Assembly (NCBI GenBank): GCA_014773175.1 | Contig: VXCM01000950.1 | Span: 1 to 64,000 of the forward strand | Source: Lucifuga dentata | Lineage: Eukaryota > Chordata > Actinopteri > Ophidiiformes > Bythitidae | DNA length: 64,000 nucleotides | Direction of reading: 5' to 3' | Shown: positions 58,981 to 61,930 of the stretch, piece after piece | Numbering within the stretch: the first letter of the stretch is position 1 | How the letters are laid out: each line of letters starts with the position of its first letter | Made by a program: the position numbers and the translations under genes | The notes under the pieces: model-generated | What the model was told of the DNA's origin: nothing | Database searches by the model: none | Seen by the model: only the letters and a program-made list of their open reading frames with translations

Positions 58981-61705
58981 ACACACACACTCTCATCCTT
59001 GCTATTTCACCCCTTGGTGAAAAGAGGAGCTGACATCAGGAACAAGTTTAGAAAGTGACACTGGACACGAGGTGTTACAGACACCAGCCTGATACACTTC
59101 ATAGATATTTTCTTCCCACGACCTCCCAGTCCACACGGCTGGACAAGCACACAGCATGACGGTCCACATGATGCAGGAAGTGTGTGAGATCTTACTGTAG
59201 TTCAGCTCATGGAAGTGCAGAGTTGAGTATTCGTTAATAGTCAATGGGGAAAACTAAACAGTTTAGTTGGGAGTTAAATGAATGTAGGCTGTTCGTTCTA
59301 ATCGAGTTTCTTACTAATGGGCTCATATTTTACAATGGATTAGTTTAGTCTCCTTTGTAGTTGATTTTGTTCATTTTGGTACAACACACTTCTGTTTATT
59401 ATACTTTAATGCAGTTCATTTCAGTTCTGCTAATGCAGATATGAAAGGAAAGGATGGAGTGCATACTGGCGACATACAACGGCATGCAAACCCTCAACAT
59501 GTTAATCCAGACATGTTAGGTAAGCTTGATATGTTACAGCCTTTTCACATCTTTTGATCTGCTGTCTGTAATTAACTAAACATTAATTATGTGCAACTAG
59601 CCCTCTCTGGCTGTTGATCAGTCCACATATCACTAGATCACTTTGTAGTTGTTCAGAACTTGTTTGCATCATGTTCACAACACAAACAACTCAAATTCGA
59701 TGTTTTGGCCCATACCTGAGTACAATTACTGTATTCAGACCTGCTCAAATGAATAGTATAGTATCATAATCAAACAAATCGGAAAGAATGTGTCCGAGTC
59801 CAAGTCAACCAGACTAAACCATACAGGAGAGAAAATACTTTAAAATCAGTTAACATACAGGTTTATTTGCAGAGATGTAGCTCCTACCTGAAATAACTTA
59901 ACTATGAGTTATGATGTTTCACTGGTGTCTAACAAACTATCCCCAGTACTAATGAATACTGAGTACTAAGTGCCAATGTGGAAACCTGGCTTTGTGTTAC
60001 TTTATACTGTCGTAACTATCAGCAGGGCTTAAACTGCAGTAAAACCAAATATAATAATAAAAATCACACTAGCCAAAAACAACATAAAAGTAGCAATATA
60101 GCAAAAATCGCTATTTATTTATAACTACAACATTTTAGGGTACTATAAAGCACCCATTTAGAAAGATTCCATATAGCACCCAATTTAAAGGACCATACCA
60201 CTCATTGTGAATGTTTGAGCCTAATATATTCAATTTTCATCCACGTAACGTTACTGACAATCATTTCCCAAAGGATAAAACTGTATTTTTAGCTTTCCTG
60301 ATACTTTGCAAAATCTCTTAATCTTGCAAAATCAAATATTCAAGCGATACACCCACCTTAAACATCAATGTTTCGCCTGCTAATAGTTACACAAAATTAT
60401 GAAGTCACAGTCACTTAAATGTTTCAATAAATGCAGGTCTTTTTTTGGACTATATTCCCCGATAGAGACATACATTCACTCCATGCTTTTTATTACACTT
60501 AAATGCTAAAATTATGAAACTTCGAAAAATCCTGAATATATGTCTTGTTGGTGATGATGGATTACCTATCCCAAGAACATTTCAAGTATCAACAAGTTGA
60601 TTTCAATAGCACACCAGAATGAACTGTGATGGTCTGGAAGGTAGGAAAAACAATTTTTAACTCACTGTTCCAGTAGTATGCTTTGGGAAATGGTCAGTAA
60701 TATTACATGTATGAAAACTCAATATATTAGGCTCAAACATGCAAAATGGATGGTATGGTCCTTTAAGGTACACAAGCTAAGAATATGTGGTTTCACAACT
60801 CTGCAGTATGGCAAGAAAATGTAAGAACATGACTGGGATTTATGTTCTCATTTAGCTTTTCACTTTGTCAAACAGGGTTTTAAGGTGATATCCCCTATCC
60901 TGACCAAAGAACCCTACTAAATCCTTCCTTTCAAGTGCTGCCACATGACATTGTTTAATCACTCCTAATTGAACTGGCTTAGCTTCATTAATTTTCATAC
61001 ATAATCCTTCAATGGAGAAGATGGATTGAGAGCAGGGATTTGTCTTTGCGTCGTACACGGCATAGCACAGCATGCAGTGTACATCCCAAAACCACACTCC
61101 ACCCCAAAATAATCATCACTCGCTGTCTAGAGGGCCACCATCAACAACCGTGCAATCATGTCCCAGGGTGCAACATAGTAAAAGTCGTCACAGCATCCCA
61201 GGCGGACGACTACAGGCTTGCCATACAAGGTTAAAGCAATTTGTGACACTTTAAATTAGGTTATGATTATGTTTTATTTGAGAAAATGATTGAGTCCAGA
61301 CAGCTTTAAGAATCAATTTAACTACAAGCAAAACCACCTTCTCATCAGTCTGCAGGGCTCTTTAGAGTGGCCTGCAAGTGGAGCTTAAGCTGCTAAAATC
61401 ACTTCATGAAACTTCAGATAATGGACTTCATTTTTATGCAATAATCTTTTATTAATTGTACTTGACCTCCATTTTATGGTTTACTTTTATGGCTTCTGCC
61501 GTGTATCCGTATCTGTTTTGAAGCACTTAAAAACTGTGATTTGAAAAAGTCTCTTCAAATTACTGTTATTAGCGAAACCAGTATTTTCCTACCGAAGAAC
61601 TTTCTTTGAGAGTTCGGACGAGTAGCCTACCTTTATCAAAACCACGTCTACAGCTCTCTCTCCCTTGGCACAGAGACTGTACCTCCGCTTGTGTCGTTCA
61701 TACAT
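3568..61705 (-). CDS. akap13: akap13 (AKAP-Lbc), RhoGEF scaffold, 31-exon model of a short form
   Basis: This is the spliced coding span; the exons are listed separately. The product is a Rho guanine-nucleotide exchange factor that activates RhoA through its DH-PH module and acts as a cytoplasmic signalling scaffold. The 31 exons sum to 4284 nt, all introns are GT-AG and all phases agree, giving about 1427 residues. Visible parts: RRHSWGP motif near residue 190, C1 domain at 421-467, DH at about 624-820, PH at about 860-965, coiled coil at about 1195-1312, Lys-rich tail, and IFFC at the end. Nearly every exon resembles human AKAP13 as I remember it; the paralogues ARHGEF2, ARHGEF18 and ARHGEF28 fit less well. 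Human AKAP13 is about 2800 residues, so the N-terminal half with the PKA-anchoring helix is absent here. Identity is strong, exon edges are good, and the 5' end is uncertain. Confidence 0.92.
3621..5674. other. akap13 introns 30 and 29 (around exon 30)
   Basis: Apart from exon 30, this stretch is intron. I recognise no repeat family or further exon. A few short T-rich runs occur near 4121-4145. Confidence 0.5.
4666..4957 (-). CDS. akap13: akap13 exon 30, Ser/Pro-rich and Lys-rich tail
   Basis: A 292-nt exon with acceptor tccttccag and donor gtacat. It begins [16 protein letters not shown], continues [20 protein letters not shown], and ends [20 protein letters not shown]. Human AKAP13 ends with a similar KPKEKKEKKKKNK run. 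Read-through past the donor meets a TGA within three codons, which would be an alternative end. The splice to exon 31 is preferred because it restores the conserved C-terminus. Confidence 0.92.
5675..5854 (-). CDS. akap13: akap13 exon 29, coiled coil (second part)
   Basis: A 180-nt exon, phase 0 on both sides, with acceptor tcatcacag and donor gtaagt. It reads [40 protein letters not shown] and ends EARVAE. Human has QQDLEKEREELQQKKGTYQ then DLERLRAAQKQLERE. The heptad-like charge pattern supports an extended coiled coil. Confidence 0.95.
5900..5924 (+). repeat. (ATCC)n short tandem repeat
   Basis: About five to six ATCC units followed by a T-run. In fish such tracts often mark the 3' end of a LINE copy, but no coding LINE sequence adjoins it here. 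Confidence 0.8.
6034..6587. mobile_element. Palindromic MITE, copy A
   Basis: The element starts tgctgcgttcaacagacctc, with aactcagatttttccgactt just inside. It ends with the inverted match aaaaatccgacttctgacat then cgaacacagca. The terminal inverted repeats extend roughly 60 bases. A second copy lies at 30642-31183 with the internal part in opposite orientation. It carries no transposase. The superfamily is not certain; Harbinger or hAT types are candidates. Confidence 0.8.
6645..6750. repeat. Dispersed teleost repeat fragment
   Basis: The stretch tttatttaaccaggtatatc, then cattgagatcaaagatctct, then gggagacctggccaagagg resembles a very common fish interspersed repeat that I know from memory. 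I cannot name its family with confidence. Confidence 0.5.
7854..8190 (+). repeat. Diverged tandem repeat, unit about 170 bp
   Basis: Two successive units share gtaacaaccctgctacctgaagc-like, gctagcat(g/a)(a/g)ctaaca-like and cagtaaacagaatg-like blocks, in the same order. The first runs about 7854-8012 and the second about 8013-8190. Related blocks also occur at 6590-6650 and 6899-6945, so the array may once have extended further. Confidence 0.6.
8444..8716 (-). CDS. akap13: akap13 exon 28, coiled coil
   Basis: A 273-nt exon, phase 0 on both sides, with acceptor ttgtcaaag and donor gtgacc. It reads [16 protein letters not shown], then [20 protein letters not shown], then a Lys/Glu/Arg-rich coiled coil ending [11 protein letters not shown]. 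Human has VVLQQDSYIEDQKLVL and [19 protein letters not shown]. The Ser-rich [16 protein letters not shown] is longer than in human. In AKAP-Lbc this C-terminal coiled coil drives homo-oligomerisation (family knowledge). Confidence 0.96.
9005..9583. mobile_element. TTAA-flanked palindromic element, copy 1
   Basis: The element is bounded by TTAA at 9001-9004 and 9584-9587. The left end is aggaccataccggcaatcg then catgtttgagcctaatatat. The right end is the inverted match: taggctcaaacatgcatgat then cagtcct. The inverted repeats run about 100 bases and include ttactgacaatcatttccc. No open reading frame survives. It is the best-preserved reference copy in the window and lies in intron 27. Confidence 0.85.
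9761..9811 (-). CDS. akap13: akap13 exon 27 (17 codons)
   Basis: A 51-nt exon, phase 0 on both sides, with acceptor gtcctacag and donor gtaagc. It reads [17 protein letters not shown], parallel to human QVVQSVVHLYELLSALQ. It starts the C-terminal helical region. Confidence 0.92.
10566..10809 (+). repeat. AT-rich microsatellite (TATACA/TA)n
   Basis: About 244 bases of alternating TA with TACA, TACG and TGTG interruptions. The long ORFs across it on both strands are an artefact of the repeat. It may extrude a cruciform and could be polymorphic. Confidence 0.95.
11273..11317 (-). CDS. akap13: akap13 exon 26 (15 codons)
   Basis: A 45-nt exon, phase 0 on both sides, with acceptor gttgctgcag and donor gtaaga. 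It reads [15 protein letters not shown], against human GGNANLVFMLKRNSEQ. Too short to be found by ORF length alone. It is skippable in frame. Confidence 0.93.
12170..12243 (-). CDS. akap13: akap13 exon 25
   Basis: A 74-nt exon with acceptor tctgtgcag and donor gtttga. It reads [20 protein letters not shown] then VLKK. Human has [27 protein letters not shown] is a basophilic kinase-type site (inference). It ends in phase 0. Confidence 0.95.
13115..14104. mobile_element. hAT-like palindromic repeat cluster
   Basis: Two cagtgtttcc ends occur at 13115 and 13436, and an inverted gggaaacgctg end at 14094-14104. A left arm (about 13290-13425) and a right arm (about 13790-13910) are inverted copies, sharing for example gttctagagatgttggtgcc on the right and its complement on the left. 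CA repeats sit in equivalent places in both arms. The cagtgtttccc terminus resembles fish hAT non-autonomous elements as I remember them. No clean 8-bp target duplication was found. Confidence 0.6.
13959..13986 (+). repeat. (CA)n microsatellite
   Basis: An uninterrupted run of about 14 CA units inside the hAT-like cluster. Confidence 0.95.
14337..14483 (-). CDS. akap13: akap13 exon 24
   Basis: A 147-nt exon with acceptor tgtgtgacag and donor gtaagt. It reads [19 protein letters not shown] and then [18 protein letters not shown]. Human AKAP13 has VEILQGLVSGNLGGTLG and [18 protein letters not shown], one of the most exact matches in the window. A CA repeat abuts its acceptor side. Confidence 0.96.
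14488..14516 (+). repeat. Interrupted (CA)n microsatellite beside exon 24
   Basis: CA units with AG and AA interruptions begin about five bases beyond the exon 24 acceptor. On the transcribed strand this is a GT-rich stretch directly upstream of the splice site. Confidence 0.85.
15134..15171 (+). repeat. Poly(A) tract with a single N
   Basis: A homopolymer with one N at 15153. The N probably marks an assembly join inside the tract. The rest of intron 23 (14484-16799) holds no recognisable gene or repeat. Confidence 0.9.
16800..16988 (-). CDS. akap13: akap13 exon 23, helical linker
   Basis: A 189-nt exon with acceptor gctggccag and donor gtaaga. It reads [20 protein letters not shown] (a probable short coiled coil) and ends [10 protein letters not shown]. 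Human has LHQKDQKILLLLEEKEMIF and PLMKSAINEVE. The middle ([20 protein letters not shown]) has diverged. Confidence 0.94.
17171..17203 (+). repeat. (AC)n microsatellite
   Basis: About 16 AC units, 17 bases from the exon 22 donor. Confidence 0.95.
17220..17302 (-). CDS. akap13: akap13 exon 22, acidic linker after PH
   Basis: An 83-nt exon with acceptor gttggacag and donor gtgaga. It reads [20 protein letters not shown] then ETKAKEMR, parallel to human [19 protein letters not shown]. It ends in phase 1 and starts a short helical region continued in exon 23. Confidence 0.95.
18426..18607 (-). CDS. akap13: akap13 exon 21, end of PH domain
   Basis: A 182-nt exon with acceptor ccctgtag and donor gtaagt. 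It reads [20 protein letters not shown], then [16 protein letters not shown], then [14 protein letters not shown]. The last stretch is the C-terminal PH helix with the invariant Trp. Human has [20 protein letters not shown] and SSKEERNSWIQIIQ. In Lbc-family GEFs this PH domain binds active RhoA and gives feedback (family knowledge). Its acceptor follows an unusually long pyrimidine tract. Confidence 0.96.
18608..19040 (+). repeat. Long polypurine tract (polypyrimidine on the transcribed strand)
   Basis: Over about 430 bases the plus strand is almost entirely A and G, in runs such as gggaggaggcaggatgaatg and aagggaaggagaggaaaaga. It starts directly at the exon 21 acceptor, so the pre-mRNA carries an unusually long C/U-rich tract there. 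A poly(A) tract with an N lies nearby at 19566-19598. Confidence 0.85.
19870..19946 (-). CDS. akap13: akap13 exon 20, PH domain
   Basis: A 77-nt exon with acceptor tcctccag and donor gtagga. It reads [20 protein letters not shown] then VFAML. Human has [20 protein letters not shown]. This is the central beta-strand hairpin of the PH domain that follows the DH domain in Lbc-family GEFs. Confidence 0.96.
20458..20690 (+). mobile_element. Decayed LINE (L2-like) reverse-transcriptase fragment
   Basis: In one frame [15 protein letters not shown] is read. After a stop and a frame change, [13 protein letters not shown] appears, then [16 protein letters not shown]. These match the usual C-terminal reverse-transcriptase blocks of L2-type fish LINEs ([12 protein letters not shown] and HITPILRSLHWLP in intact elements, from memory). 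The fragment has an internal stop and frameshift and is not functional. It lies antisense to akap13, in intron 19. Confidence 0.8.
20880..21128 (-). CDS. akap13: akap13 exon 19, end of DH and start of PH domain
   Basis: A 249-nt exon with acceptor acaaacacag and donor gtgagg. It reads [20 protein letters not shown] (last DH helix), then [20 protein letters not shown], then [17 protein letters not shown], which opens the PH domain. Human AKAP13 has LVKDVIGAVDSKVASYEKK and SGQMFAKEDLKRKKLVRDG. Small acidic differences ([12 protein letters not shown]) lie at its start. Confidence 0.96.
21129..22907. other. akap13 intron 18
   Basis: I see no exon, repeat family or RNA gene in this stretch. Short A-runs occur near 21636-21657. 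Confidence 0.5.
22908..23025 (-). CDS. akap13: akap13 exon 18, DH domain CR3 helix
   Basis: A 118-nt exon with acceptor attcttccag and donor gtttgc. It reads [20 protein letters not shown] then [19 protein letters not shown]. The TQRITKYP element is the most conserved stretch of RhoGEF DH domains and contacts the GTPase. It is intact and nearly identical to human AKAP13. Confidence 0.97.
23606..23731 (-). CDS. akap13: akap13 exon 17, DH domain (middle)
   Basis: A 126-nt exon, phase 0 on both sides, with acceptor actggtccag... read on this strand as tggtccag and donor gtgaga. It reads [20 protein letters not shown] and then [19 protein letters not shown]. Human has YGKFCGQHNQSVNYFKDLYA then KDKRFQAFVK. 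It could be skipped in frame, but that would destroy the DH fold. Confidence 0.96.
23803..23865 (+). repeat. Short dispersed repeat fragment
   Basis: The sequence cagaatcagaattcttttat then cgccaagtacaagtgcacaa, then ggaatttctattggtg, resembles the end of a widespread teleost retroelement known from memory. The family name is uncertain. Confidence 0.5.
24491..24747 (-). CDS. akap13: akap13 exon 16, DH domain (first half)
   Basis: A 257-nt exon with acceptor ctgtcctgcag and donor gtgaga. It begins [20 protein letters not shown], the CR1-type helix of Dbl-family exchange factors. It continues [15 protein letters not shown] and ends [11 protein letters not shown]. All three stretches are close to human AKAP13. 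A Gly-rich insertion ([10 protein letters not shown]) replaces the human DKSEK loop. Confidence 0.96.
24800..25705. mobile_element. Tc1-like DNA transposon remnant
   Basis: The left end cagcactggccaaaagtatt then gcaccccc, and the inverted right end gtgcaatacttttggccagc then gctg, are both flanked by TA, the Tc1/mariner target site. The termini match fish Tc1-type ends (CAGTGCTGGCCAAAAGTATTGGC-like). The interior has no transposase frame that I can read, and the total is below the 1.3-1.6 kb of intact elements. A 63-bp assembly duplication lies inside (24847-24973). Confidence 0.85.
25262..25286 (+). repeat. (ATTC)n short tandem repeat
   Basis: About six ATTC units after aataaag, inside the Tc1-like remnant. 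This could be the 3' tail of a retroelement inserted in it. Confidence 0.8.
26276..26422 (-). CDS. akap13: akap13 exon 15, lead-in and start of DH domain
   Basis: A 147-nt exon with acceptor ttggcacag and donor gtacat. It encodes [19 protein letters not shown] and then LVKRQDVIY, parallel to human LLGDFEIESKQLEAESWS and VVKRQEVIYE. The DH domain starts near its last residues. Confidence 0.95.
26512..26624 (-). CDS. akap13: akap13 exon 14
   Basis: A 113-nt exon with acceptor catccag and donor gtcagc. It reads [20 protein letters not shown] followed by MESLTDE. Human AKAP13 has LSHSTDSLNKISKVNESTES then LTDEG. This Ser-rich linker precedes the DH domain. Confidence 0.94.
26894..27438. mobile_element. 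TTAA-flanked palindromic element, copy 2 (diverged)
   Basis: Flanked by TTAA on both sides. The ends are eroded (aggaacaaactggtgatttt at left, ggtataattct at right), but the tgtttgagccca and gggctcaaacatgt blocks and the internal gggaatatagtcccaagaga block are shared with copy 1. Lies in intron 13. Confidence 0.75.
27584..27737 (-). CDS. akap13: akap13 exon 13
   Basis: A 154-nt exon with acceptor tggtccag and donor gtgagc. It reads [14 protein letters not shown] and later [12 protein letters not shown], parallel to human KERPRSAVL and LSKSVSIQNITG. It ends in phase 2 within a Gly codon. Confidence 0.93.
28379..28433 (-). CDS. akap13: akap13 exon 12
   Basis: A 55-nt exon with donor gtgagt, reading [18 protein letters not shown] plus one base. 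Human AKAP13 has SSLPTVIMRNK here. The acceptor could be either of two tandem CAGs (gaaacag or gaaacagcag), which would add or drop a single Gln. Confidence 0.85.
28550..28617 (-). CDS. akap13: akap13 exon 11, second half of C1 domain
   Basis: A 68-nt exon with a ccccag acceptor lying right beside a long poly(T) tract on this strand, and donor gtaaaa. It reads [20 protein letters not shown] then KMK. This supplies the last Cys, His, Cys and Cys ligands of C1. Human has CSAFVHKGCRESLASCAKVK at the same place. C1 domains of this type often do not bind diacylglycerol (family knowledge). Confidence 0.94.
28624..28656 (+). repeat. Poly(A) tract with N, adjoining exon 11
   Basis: About 33 A bases end at an N (28657), beginning seven bases from the exon 11 boundary. 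On the transcribed strand it is a poly(U) tract feeding the acceptor. Confidence 0.9.
29973..30063. mobile_element. TTAA element fragment (single terminal repeat)
   Basis: Starts ttaaacgaccataccggtga, continues gtttaagcccaataaatact, and reaches ttactgacaaacattttcca, matching one terminal repeat of the TTAA family. It is followed by a short (ATCC)n tract. The rest of the element is missing. Confidence 0.7.
30146..30305 (-). CDS. akap13: akap13 exon 10, charged run and first half of C1 domain
   Basis: A 160-nt exon with acceptor acctgtgcag and donor gtacgt. It begins with a Lys/Asp/Glu-rich run ([18 protein letters not shown]). Then comes [10 protein letters not shown], with the C1 ligands His421, Cys434, Cys437 and the first Cys of the third pair. 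Spacing His-X12-Cys-X2-Cys fits a C1 zinc finger, and the 11-residue spacing to the next Cys matches human AKAP13. A second GT four bases further (gtacct) is possible, but only the chosen donor restores the CTYC reading with exon 11. Confidence 0.94.
30642..31183. mobile_element. Palindromic MITE, copy B
   Basis: Same family as 6034-6587. It starts tgctgcgttcgagttacctc and ends tgacttctgagggagcttga then acgcagca. TAA occurs directly outside both ends, a possible 3-bp target duplication. The internal segment is inverted relative to copy A. Lies in intron 9. Confidence 0.8.
31184..34293. other. Rest of akap13 intron 9
   Basis: I see no further exon, gene or clear repeat family in these 3.1 kb. 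A short (AAT)n run is at 33391-33410. The AG-ended T-rich stretches do not flank conserved coding sequence. Confidence 0.4.
34294..34402 (-). CDS. akap13: akap13 exon 9
   Basis: A 109-nt exon with acceptor tgtgttccag and donor gtgaga. It ends [18 protein letters not shown], close to human [19 protein letters not shown], just before the charged run that leads into C1. It ends in phase 0. Introns 9 and 10 frame the region between the Ser-rich part and the zinc domain. Confidence 0.93.
34568..34610 (-). CDS. akap13: akap13 exon 8 (43 nt)
   Basis: A small exon with acceptor tttattacag and donor gtcagt. It reads [13 protein letters not shown] and ends in phase 2. Joined to exon 9 it gives SLAYSISEEE, parallel to human NLTESITEEN. 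It fits the phase of either exon 6 or exon 7 upstream. Confidence 0.8.
34611..36367. other. akap13 intron 7
   Basis: No gene, exon or clear repeat family recognised. Confidence 0.4.
36368..36493 (-). CDS. akap13: akap13 exon 7, candidate cassette exon of 42 codons
   Basis: A 126-nt open segment between a ccctgccccccag acceptor and a consensus gtaagtac donor. It reads in frame as [20 protein letters not shown] and ends [12 protein letters not shown]. Phase 1 on both sides and a length divisible by three mean it can be skipped without a frameshift. I recall no human counterpart between the TIS segment and the exon 8-9 equivalent. Both splice sites look good, so it is probably an alternative exon. 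Confidence 0.65.
36784..36886 (-). CDS. akap13: akap13 exon 6
   Basis: A 103-nt exon with acceptor gctgctccag and donor gtgggt. It reads [18 protein letters not shown] then [16 protein letters not shown] and ends in phase 1. The part [11 protein letters not shown] matches human AKAP13 LTKSISLMTIS closely. It is basic and Ser-rich, with no folded domain recognised. Confidence 0.88.
37234..37414 (-). CDS. akap13: akap13 exon 5
   Basis: A 181-nt exon with acceptor tgcatacag. Its first base completes an AGC codon with exon 4, giving [10 protein letters not shown], parallel to human RSFSLEGLTGG. It later reads [15 protein letters not shown], parallel to human VDSLVSLSEEDLE, and ends DDQ. The donor gtcggc is weaker than its neighbours, but it is supported by the phase of exon 6 and by the human DQQ at the same place. 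Confidence 0.88.
37415..40951. other. akap13 intron 4
   Basis: No gene recognised in 3.5 kb. It contains CA-rich stretches (37475-37625) and a short (CATCAG)n run at 37713-37732. Human AKAP13 has a small extra segment (SMRVLGDVVRRPP) at this junction; I looked for it and did not find it. Confidence 0.4.
40952..41313 (-). CDS. akap13: akap13 exon 4, acidic linker and RRHSWGP motif
   Basis: A 362-nt exon with acceptor tctgcag and donor gtgagac. It opens [18 protein letters not shown], continues [12 protein letters not shown], and near its end has [15 protein letters not shown] followed by AEMNQR. Human AKAP13 has almost the same [15 protein letters not shown] and AEMNHRS. In human AKAP-Lbc the Ser of RRHSWGP is the PKA-phosphorylated 14-3-3 docking site that restrains GEF activity (known for the family). 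The motif is intact here. The Gly run GGGGGV in the middle is not a feature I recall from human. Confidence 0.93.
41961..41996 (+). repeat. Poly(A) tract with a single N
   Basis: A homopolymer split by an N at 41979 in intron 3. Confidence 0.9.
42495..42531 (+). repeat. (CG)n(CA)n alternating purine-pyrimidine repeat
   Basis: The run tgcgcgcgcacacacacaca continues as CA. This is a sequence type prone to form Z-DNA. Confidence 0.9.
43155..43248 (+). pseudogene. MADF-domain N-terminal fragment, probably transposon-derived
   Basis: From the ATG at 43155 it reads [20 protein letters not shown] then [10 protein letters not shown] and stop. The pattern EVRKYxxLxDSSMxxYK is the start of a MADF domain. 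In fish genomes such domains are often encoded by the second gene of PIF/Harbinger transposons (family knowledge). The frame ends in a stop within the domain, so it is a fragment. The gctgctttatgctt sequence at 42977-42990 may be part of a terminal repeat. It is antisense to akap13. Confidence 0.5.
43502..43517 (+). repeat. Target-site duplication of the rpl36 retrocopy, copy 1
   Basis: ccagcagctcatttca, directly next to the poly(A) end of the retrocopy. It matches 43903-43918 at 15 of 16 positions. Confidence 0.85.
43518..43902 (-). pseudogene. rpl36: rpl36 processed pseudogene
   Basis: On the minus strand the sequence encodes pieces of ribosomal protein L36: [46 protein letters not shown] and [18 protein letters not shown], then TGA near 43581. 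The start codon is ATA (43872-43870), a TGA interrupts after the YER block, and there are deletions and frameshifts. An AATAAA at 43569-43564 is followed by a poly(A) tail (43551-43518 on this strand, with an N). Flanking 16-bp direct repeats complete the picture of LINE-mediated retroposition. It has no introns and is not functional. Confidence 0.93.
43903..43918 (+). repeat. Target-site duplication of the rpl36 retrocopy, copy 2
   Basis: ccagcagctcacttca, at the 5' end of the retrocopy. One mismatch to 43502-43517 suggests a moderately old insertion. Confidence 0.85.
45177..45206 (+). repeat. Poly(C) tract with a single N
   Basis: About 29 C bases with an N at 45192. This may form a G-quadruplex on the transcribed strand. 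Length is unreliable because of the N. Confidence 0.9.
45438..45574 (-). CDS. akap13: akap13 exon 3, Ser-rich region
   Basis: A 137-nt exon with acceptor tttcag and donor gtatga. It encodes a Ser/Thr-rich stretch containing [20 protein letters not shown]. This parallels the human AKAP13 segment with ESGSDSDLFHSPSDDMDS just before the STDDT region. It ends in phase 0 with FRK. The segment is probably disordered and phosphorylated (inference). Confidence 0.85.
46926..46973 (+). repeat. A-rich tract with (AAAAC)n and a single N
   Basis: A homopolymer-like stretch with an N at 46960 in intron 2. Confidence 0.9.
47218..47246 (+). repeat. (CA)n microsatellite
   Basis: About 14 CA units in intron 2. 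Confidence 0.9.
47750..47790 (+). repeat. (TC)n microsatellite
   Basis: About 20 TC units in intron 2. Confidence 0.95.
48610..49147. mobile_element. TTAA-flanked palindromic element, copy 3
   Basis: Bounded by TTAA at 48606-48609 and 49148-49151. Left tgaccatacagatgttcaag; right aatcaccggtgtggtcct. The internal gggactatattctctagtgg block is shared and inverted relative to copy 1. Lies in intron 2. Confidence 0.8.
49152..51324. other. akap13 intron 2, central part
   Basis: No exon, RNA gene or repeat family recognised between TTAA element copy 3 and the GA repeat. Confidence 0.4.
51325..51428 (+). repeat. (GA)n microsatellite with a single N
   Basis: A GA tract of about 100 bases with GT and CG interruptions at its start and an N at 51380. 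The overlapping Ser/Leu-rich and Arg/Glu-rich ORFs are artefacts. Confidence 0.95.
52834..52888 (-). CDS. akap13: akap13 exon 2 (small linker exon)
   Basis: A 55-nt exon with acceptor tttctctgtag and donor gtaagg. It reads [18 protein letters not shown] plus one base. That base joins exon 3 to give GGA and keeps the frame. I recognise no domain, and I do not recall this peptide from human AKAP13. Support comes from the splice sites and phase only. Confidence 0.68.
53277..53325 (+). repeat. (TG)n microsatellite ending in an N
   Basis: About 24 TG units ending at an N (53326). Confidence 0.95.
54031..54090 (+). repeat. (ATCC)n with retroelement-like tail
   Basis: The repeat catccatccatccatcc is followed by attttctaca, cgtttgtcctgttaagggtc and actgg. 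It resembles the common fish repeat tail read as a terminal LINE segment (from memory). Confidence 0.55.
55011..55088 (+). repeat. (TG)n microsatellite with a single N
   Basis: About 38 TG units with an N at 55073, one of the longest dinucleotide runs in the window. Confidence 0.95.
55435..55481 (+). repeat. (CA)n(CG)n repeat
   Basis: About 17 CA units pass directly into six CG units. It is a strong Z-DNA-type sequence. Confidence 0.95.
55500..56734. other. akap13 intron 1, part without recognisable content
   Basis: No exon or repeat family recognised. Confidence 0.4.
56739..57134. mobile_element. TTAA element, copy 4 (right end lost)
   Basis: Begins after TTAA with aggaccataccagcggtcat and carries the family's internal gggactatatttccaggcgg block. 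It stops at a TTAA (57135-57138) where copy 5 begins. The last bases match the family at an internal gattttaa-like site, which suggests insertion of copy 5 into copy 4. The remainder of copy 4 is not found on the far side. Confidence 0.7.
57139..57755. mobile_element. TTAA-flanked palindromic element, copy 5
   Basis: Bounded by TTAA at 57135-57138 and 57756-57759. Left aggaccataccaaccatttt; right gctggtatgttcct. The internal region is inverted relative to copy 1 and includes a (AAAT)n-like expansion at 57314-57340. Nearly full length. Confidence 0.85.
58931..58977 (+). repeat. (TC)n microsatellite
   Basis: About 23 TC units, followed by a short CA run. Confidence 0.95.
58990..60184. other. 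akap13 intron 1, part without recognisable content
   Basis: No exon, RNA gene or repeat family recognised. Confidence 0.4.
60189..60762. mobile_element. TTAA-flanked palindromic element, copy 6
   Basis: Bounded by TTAA at 60185-60188 and 60763-60766. Left aggaccataccactcattgt; right gatggtatggtcct. Same internal orientation as copy 5. Lies in intron 1, upstream of exon 2. Confidence 0.85.
61631..61705 (-). CDS. akap13: akap13 candidate alternative first coding exon (exon 1)
   Basis: On the minus strand an ATG at 61705-61703, with A at -3, opens 25 codons beginning [10 protein letters not shown] and ending VVLIK, followed by the donor gtaggc. The exon ends in phase 0, and exon 2 starts in phase 0. 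The same frame stays open upstream for 32 codons to a TGA, but no good pyrimidine-rich acceptor precedes it. I therefore read this as a first exon with its own 5' UTR, not an internal exon. I do not recognise the peptide in human AKAP13. It could start a short Lbc-type isoform; the alternative is a chance ORF with a donor-like site. Confidence 0.5.
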
Positions 61706-61930
61706 TTTCCCCAAAATATCCAGAGTAGATTTACTGAGCAGAAAGCTAAAATCCAGCAGAAACCACTTGTGAGGAGAGGTGAAGCTGCCTGTTAAGCTTC
61801 ACATCTGGCCACAAGAGCAGCCTTCTACCAGACTCTTGACTCTACTCCCTCCCTCCTTCTTCTCCTCCCTCCCTCCTTTTCCTCTTCCCTCCCTCTTATT
61901 TTCCTCTGTCGCTTCTTAACTTCTGACTCT
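61706..61930 (-). promoter_or_regulatory. Putative 5' UTR and promoter region of the short akap13 form
   Basis: This region lies just upstream of the candidate first exon. It has a purine-rich minus-strand tract (61840-61915, read on the plus strand as ccctccctcc repeats), and an ATG immediately followed by TGA at 61804-61799, a minimal upstream ORF if transcribed. No TATA box was placed. Promoter function is inference from position only. Confidence 0.25.
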
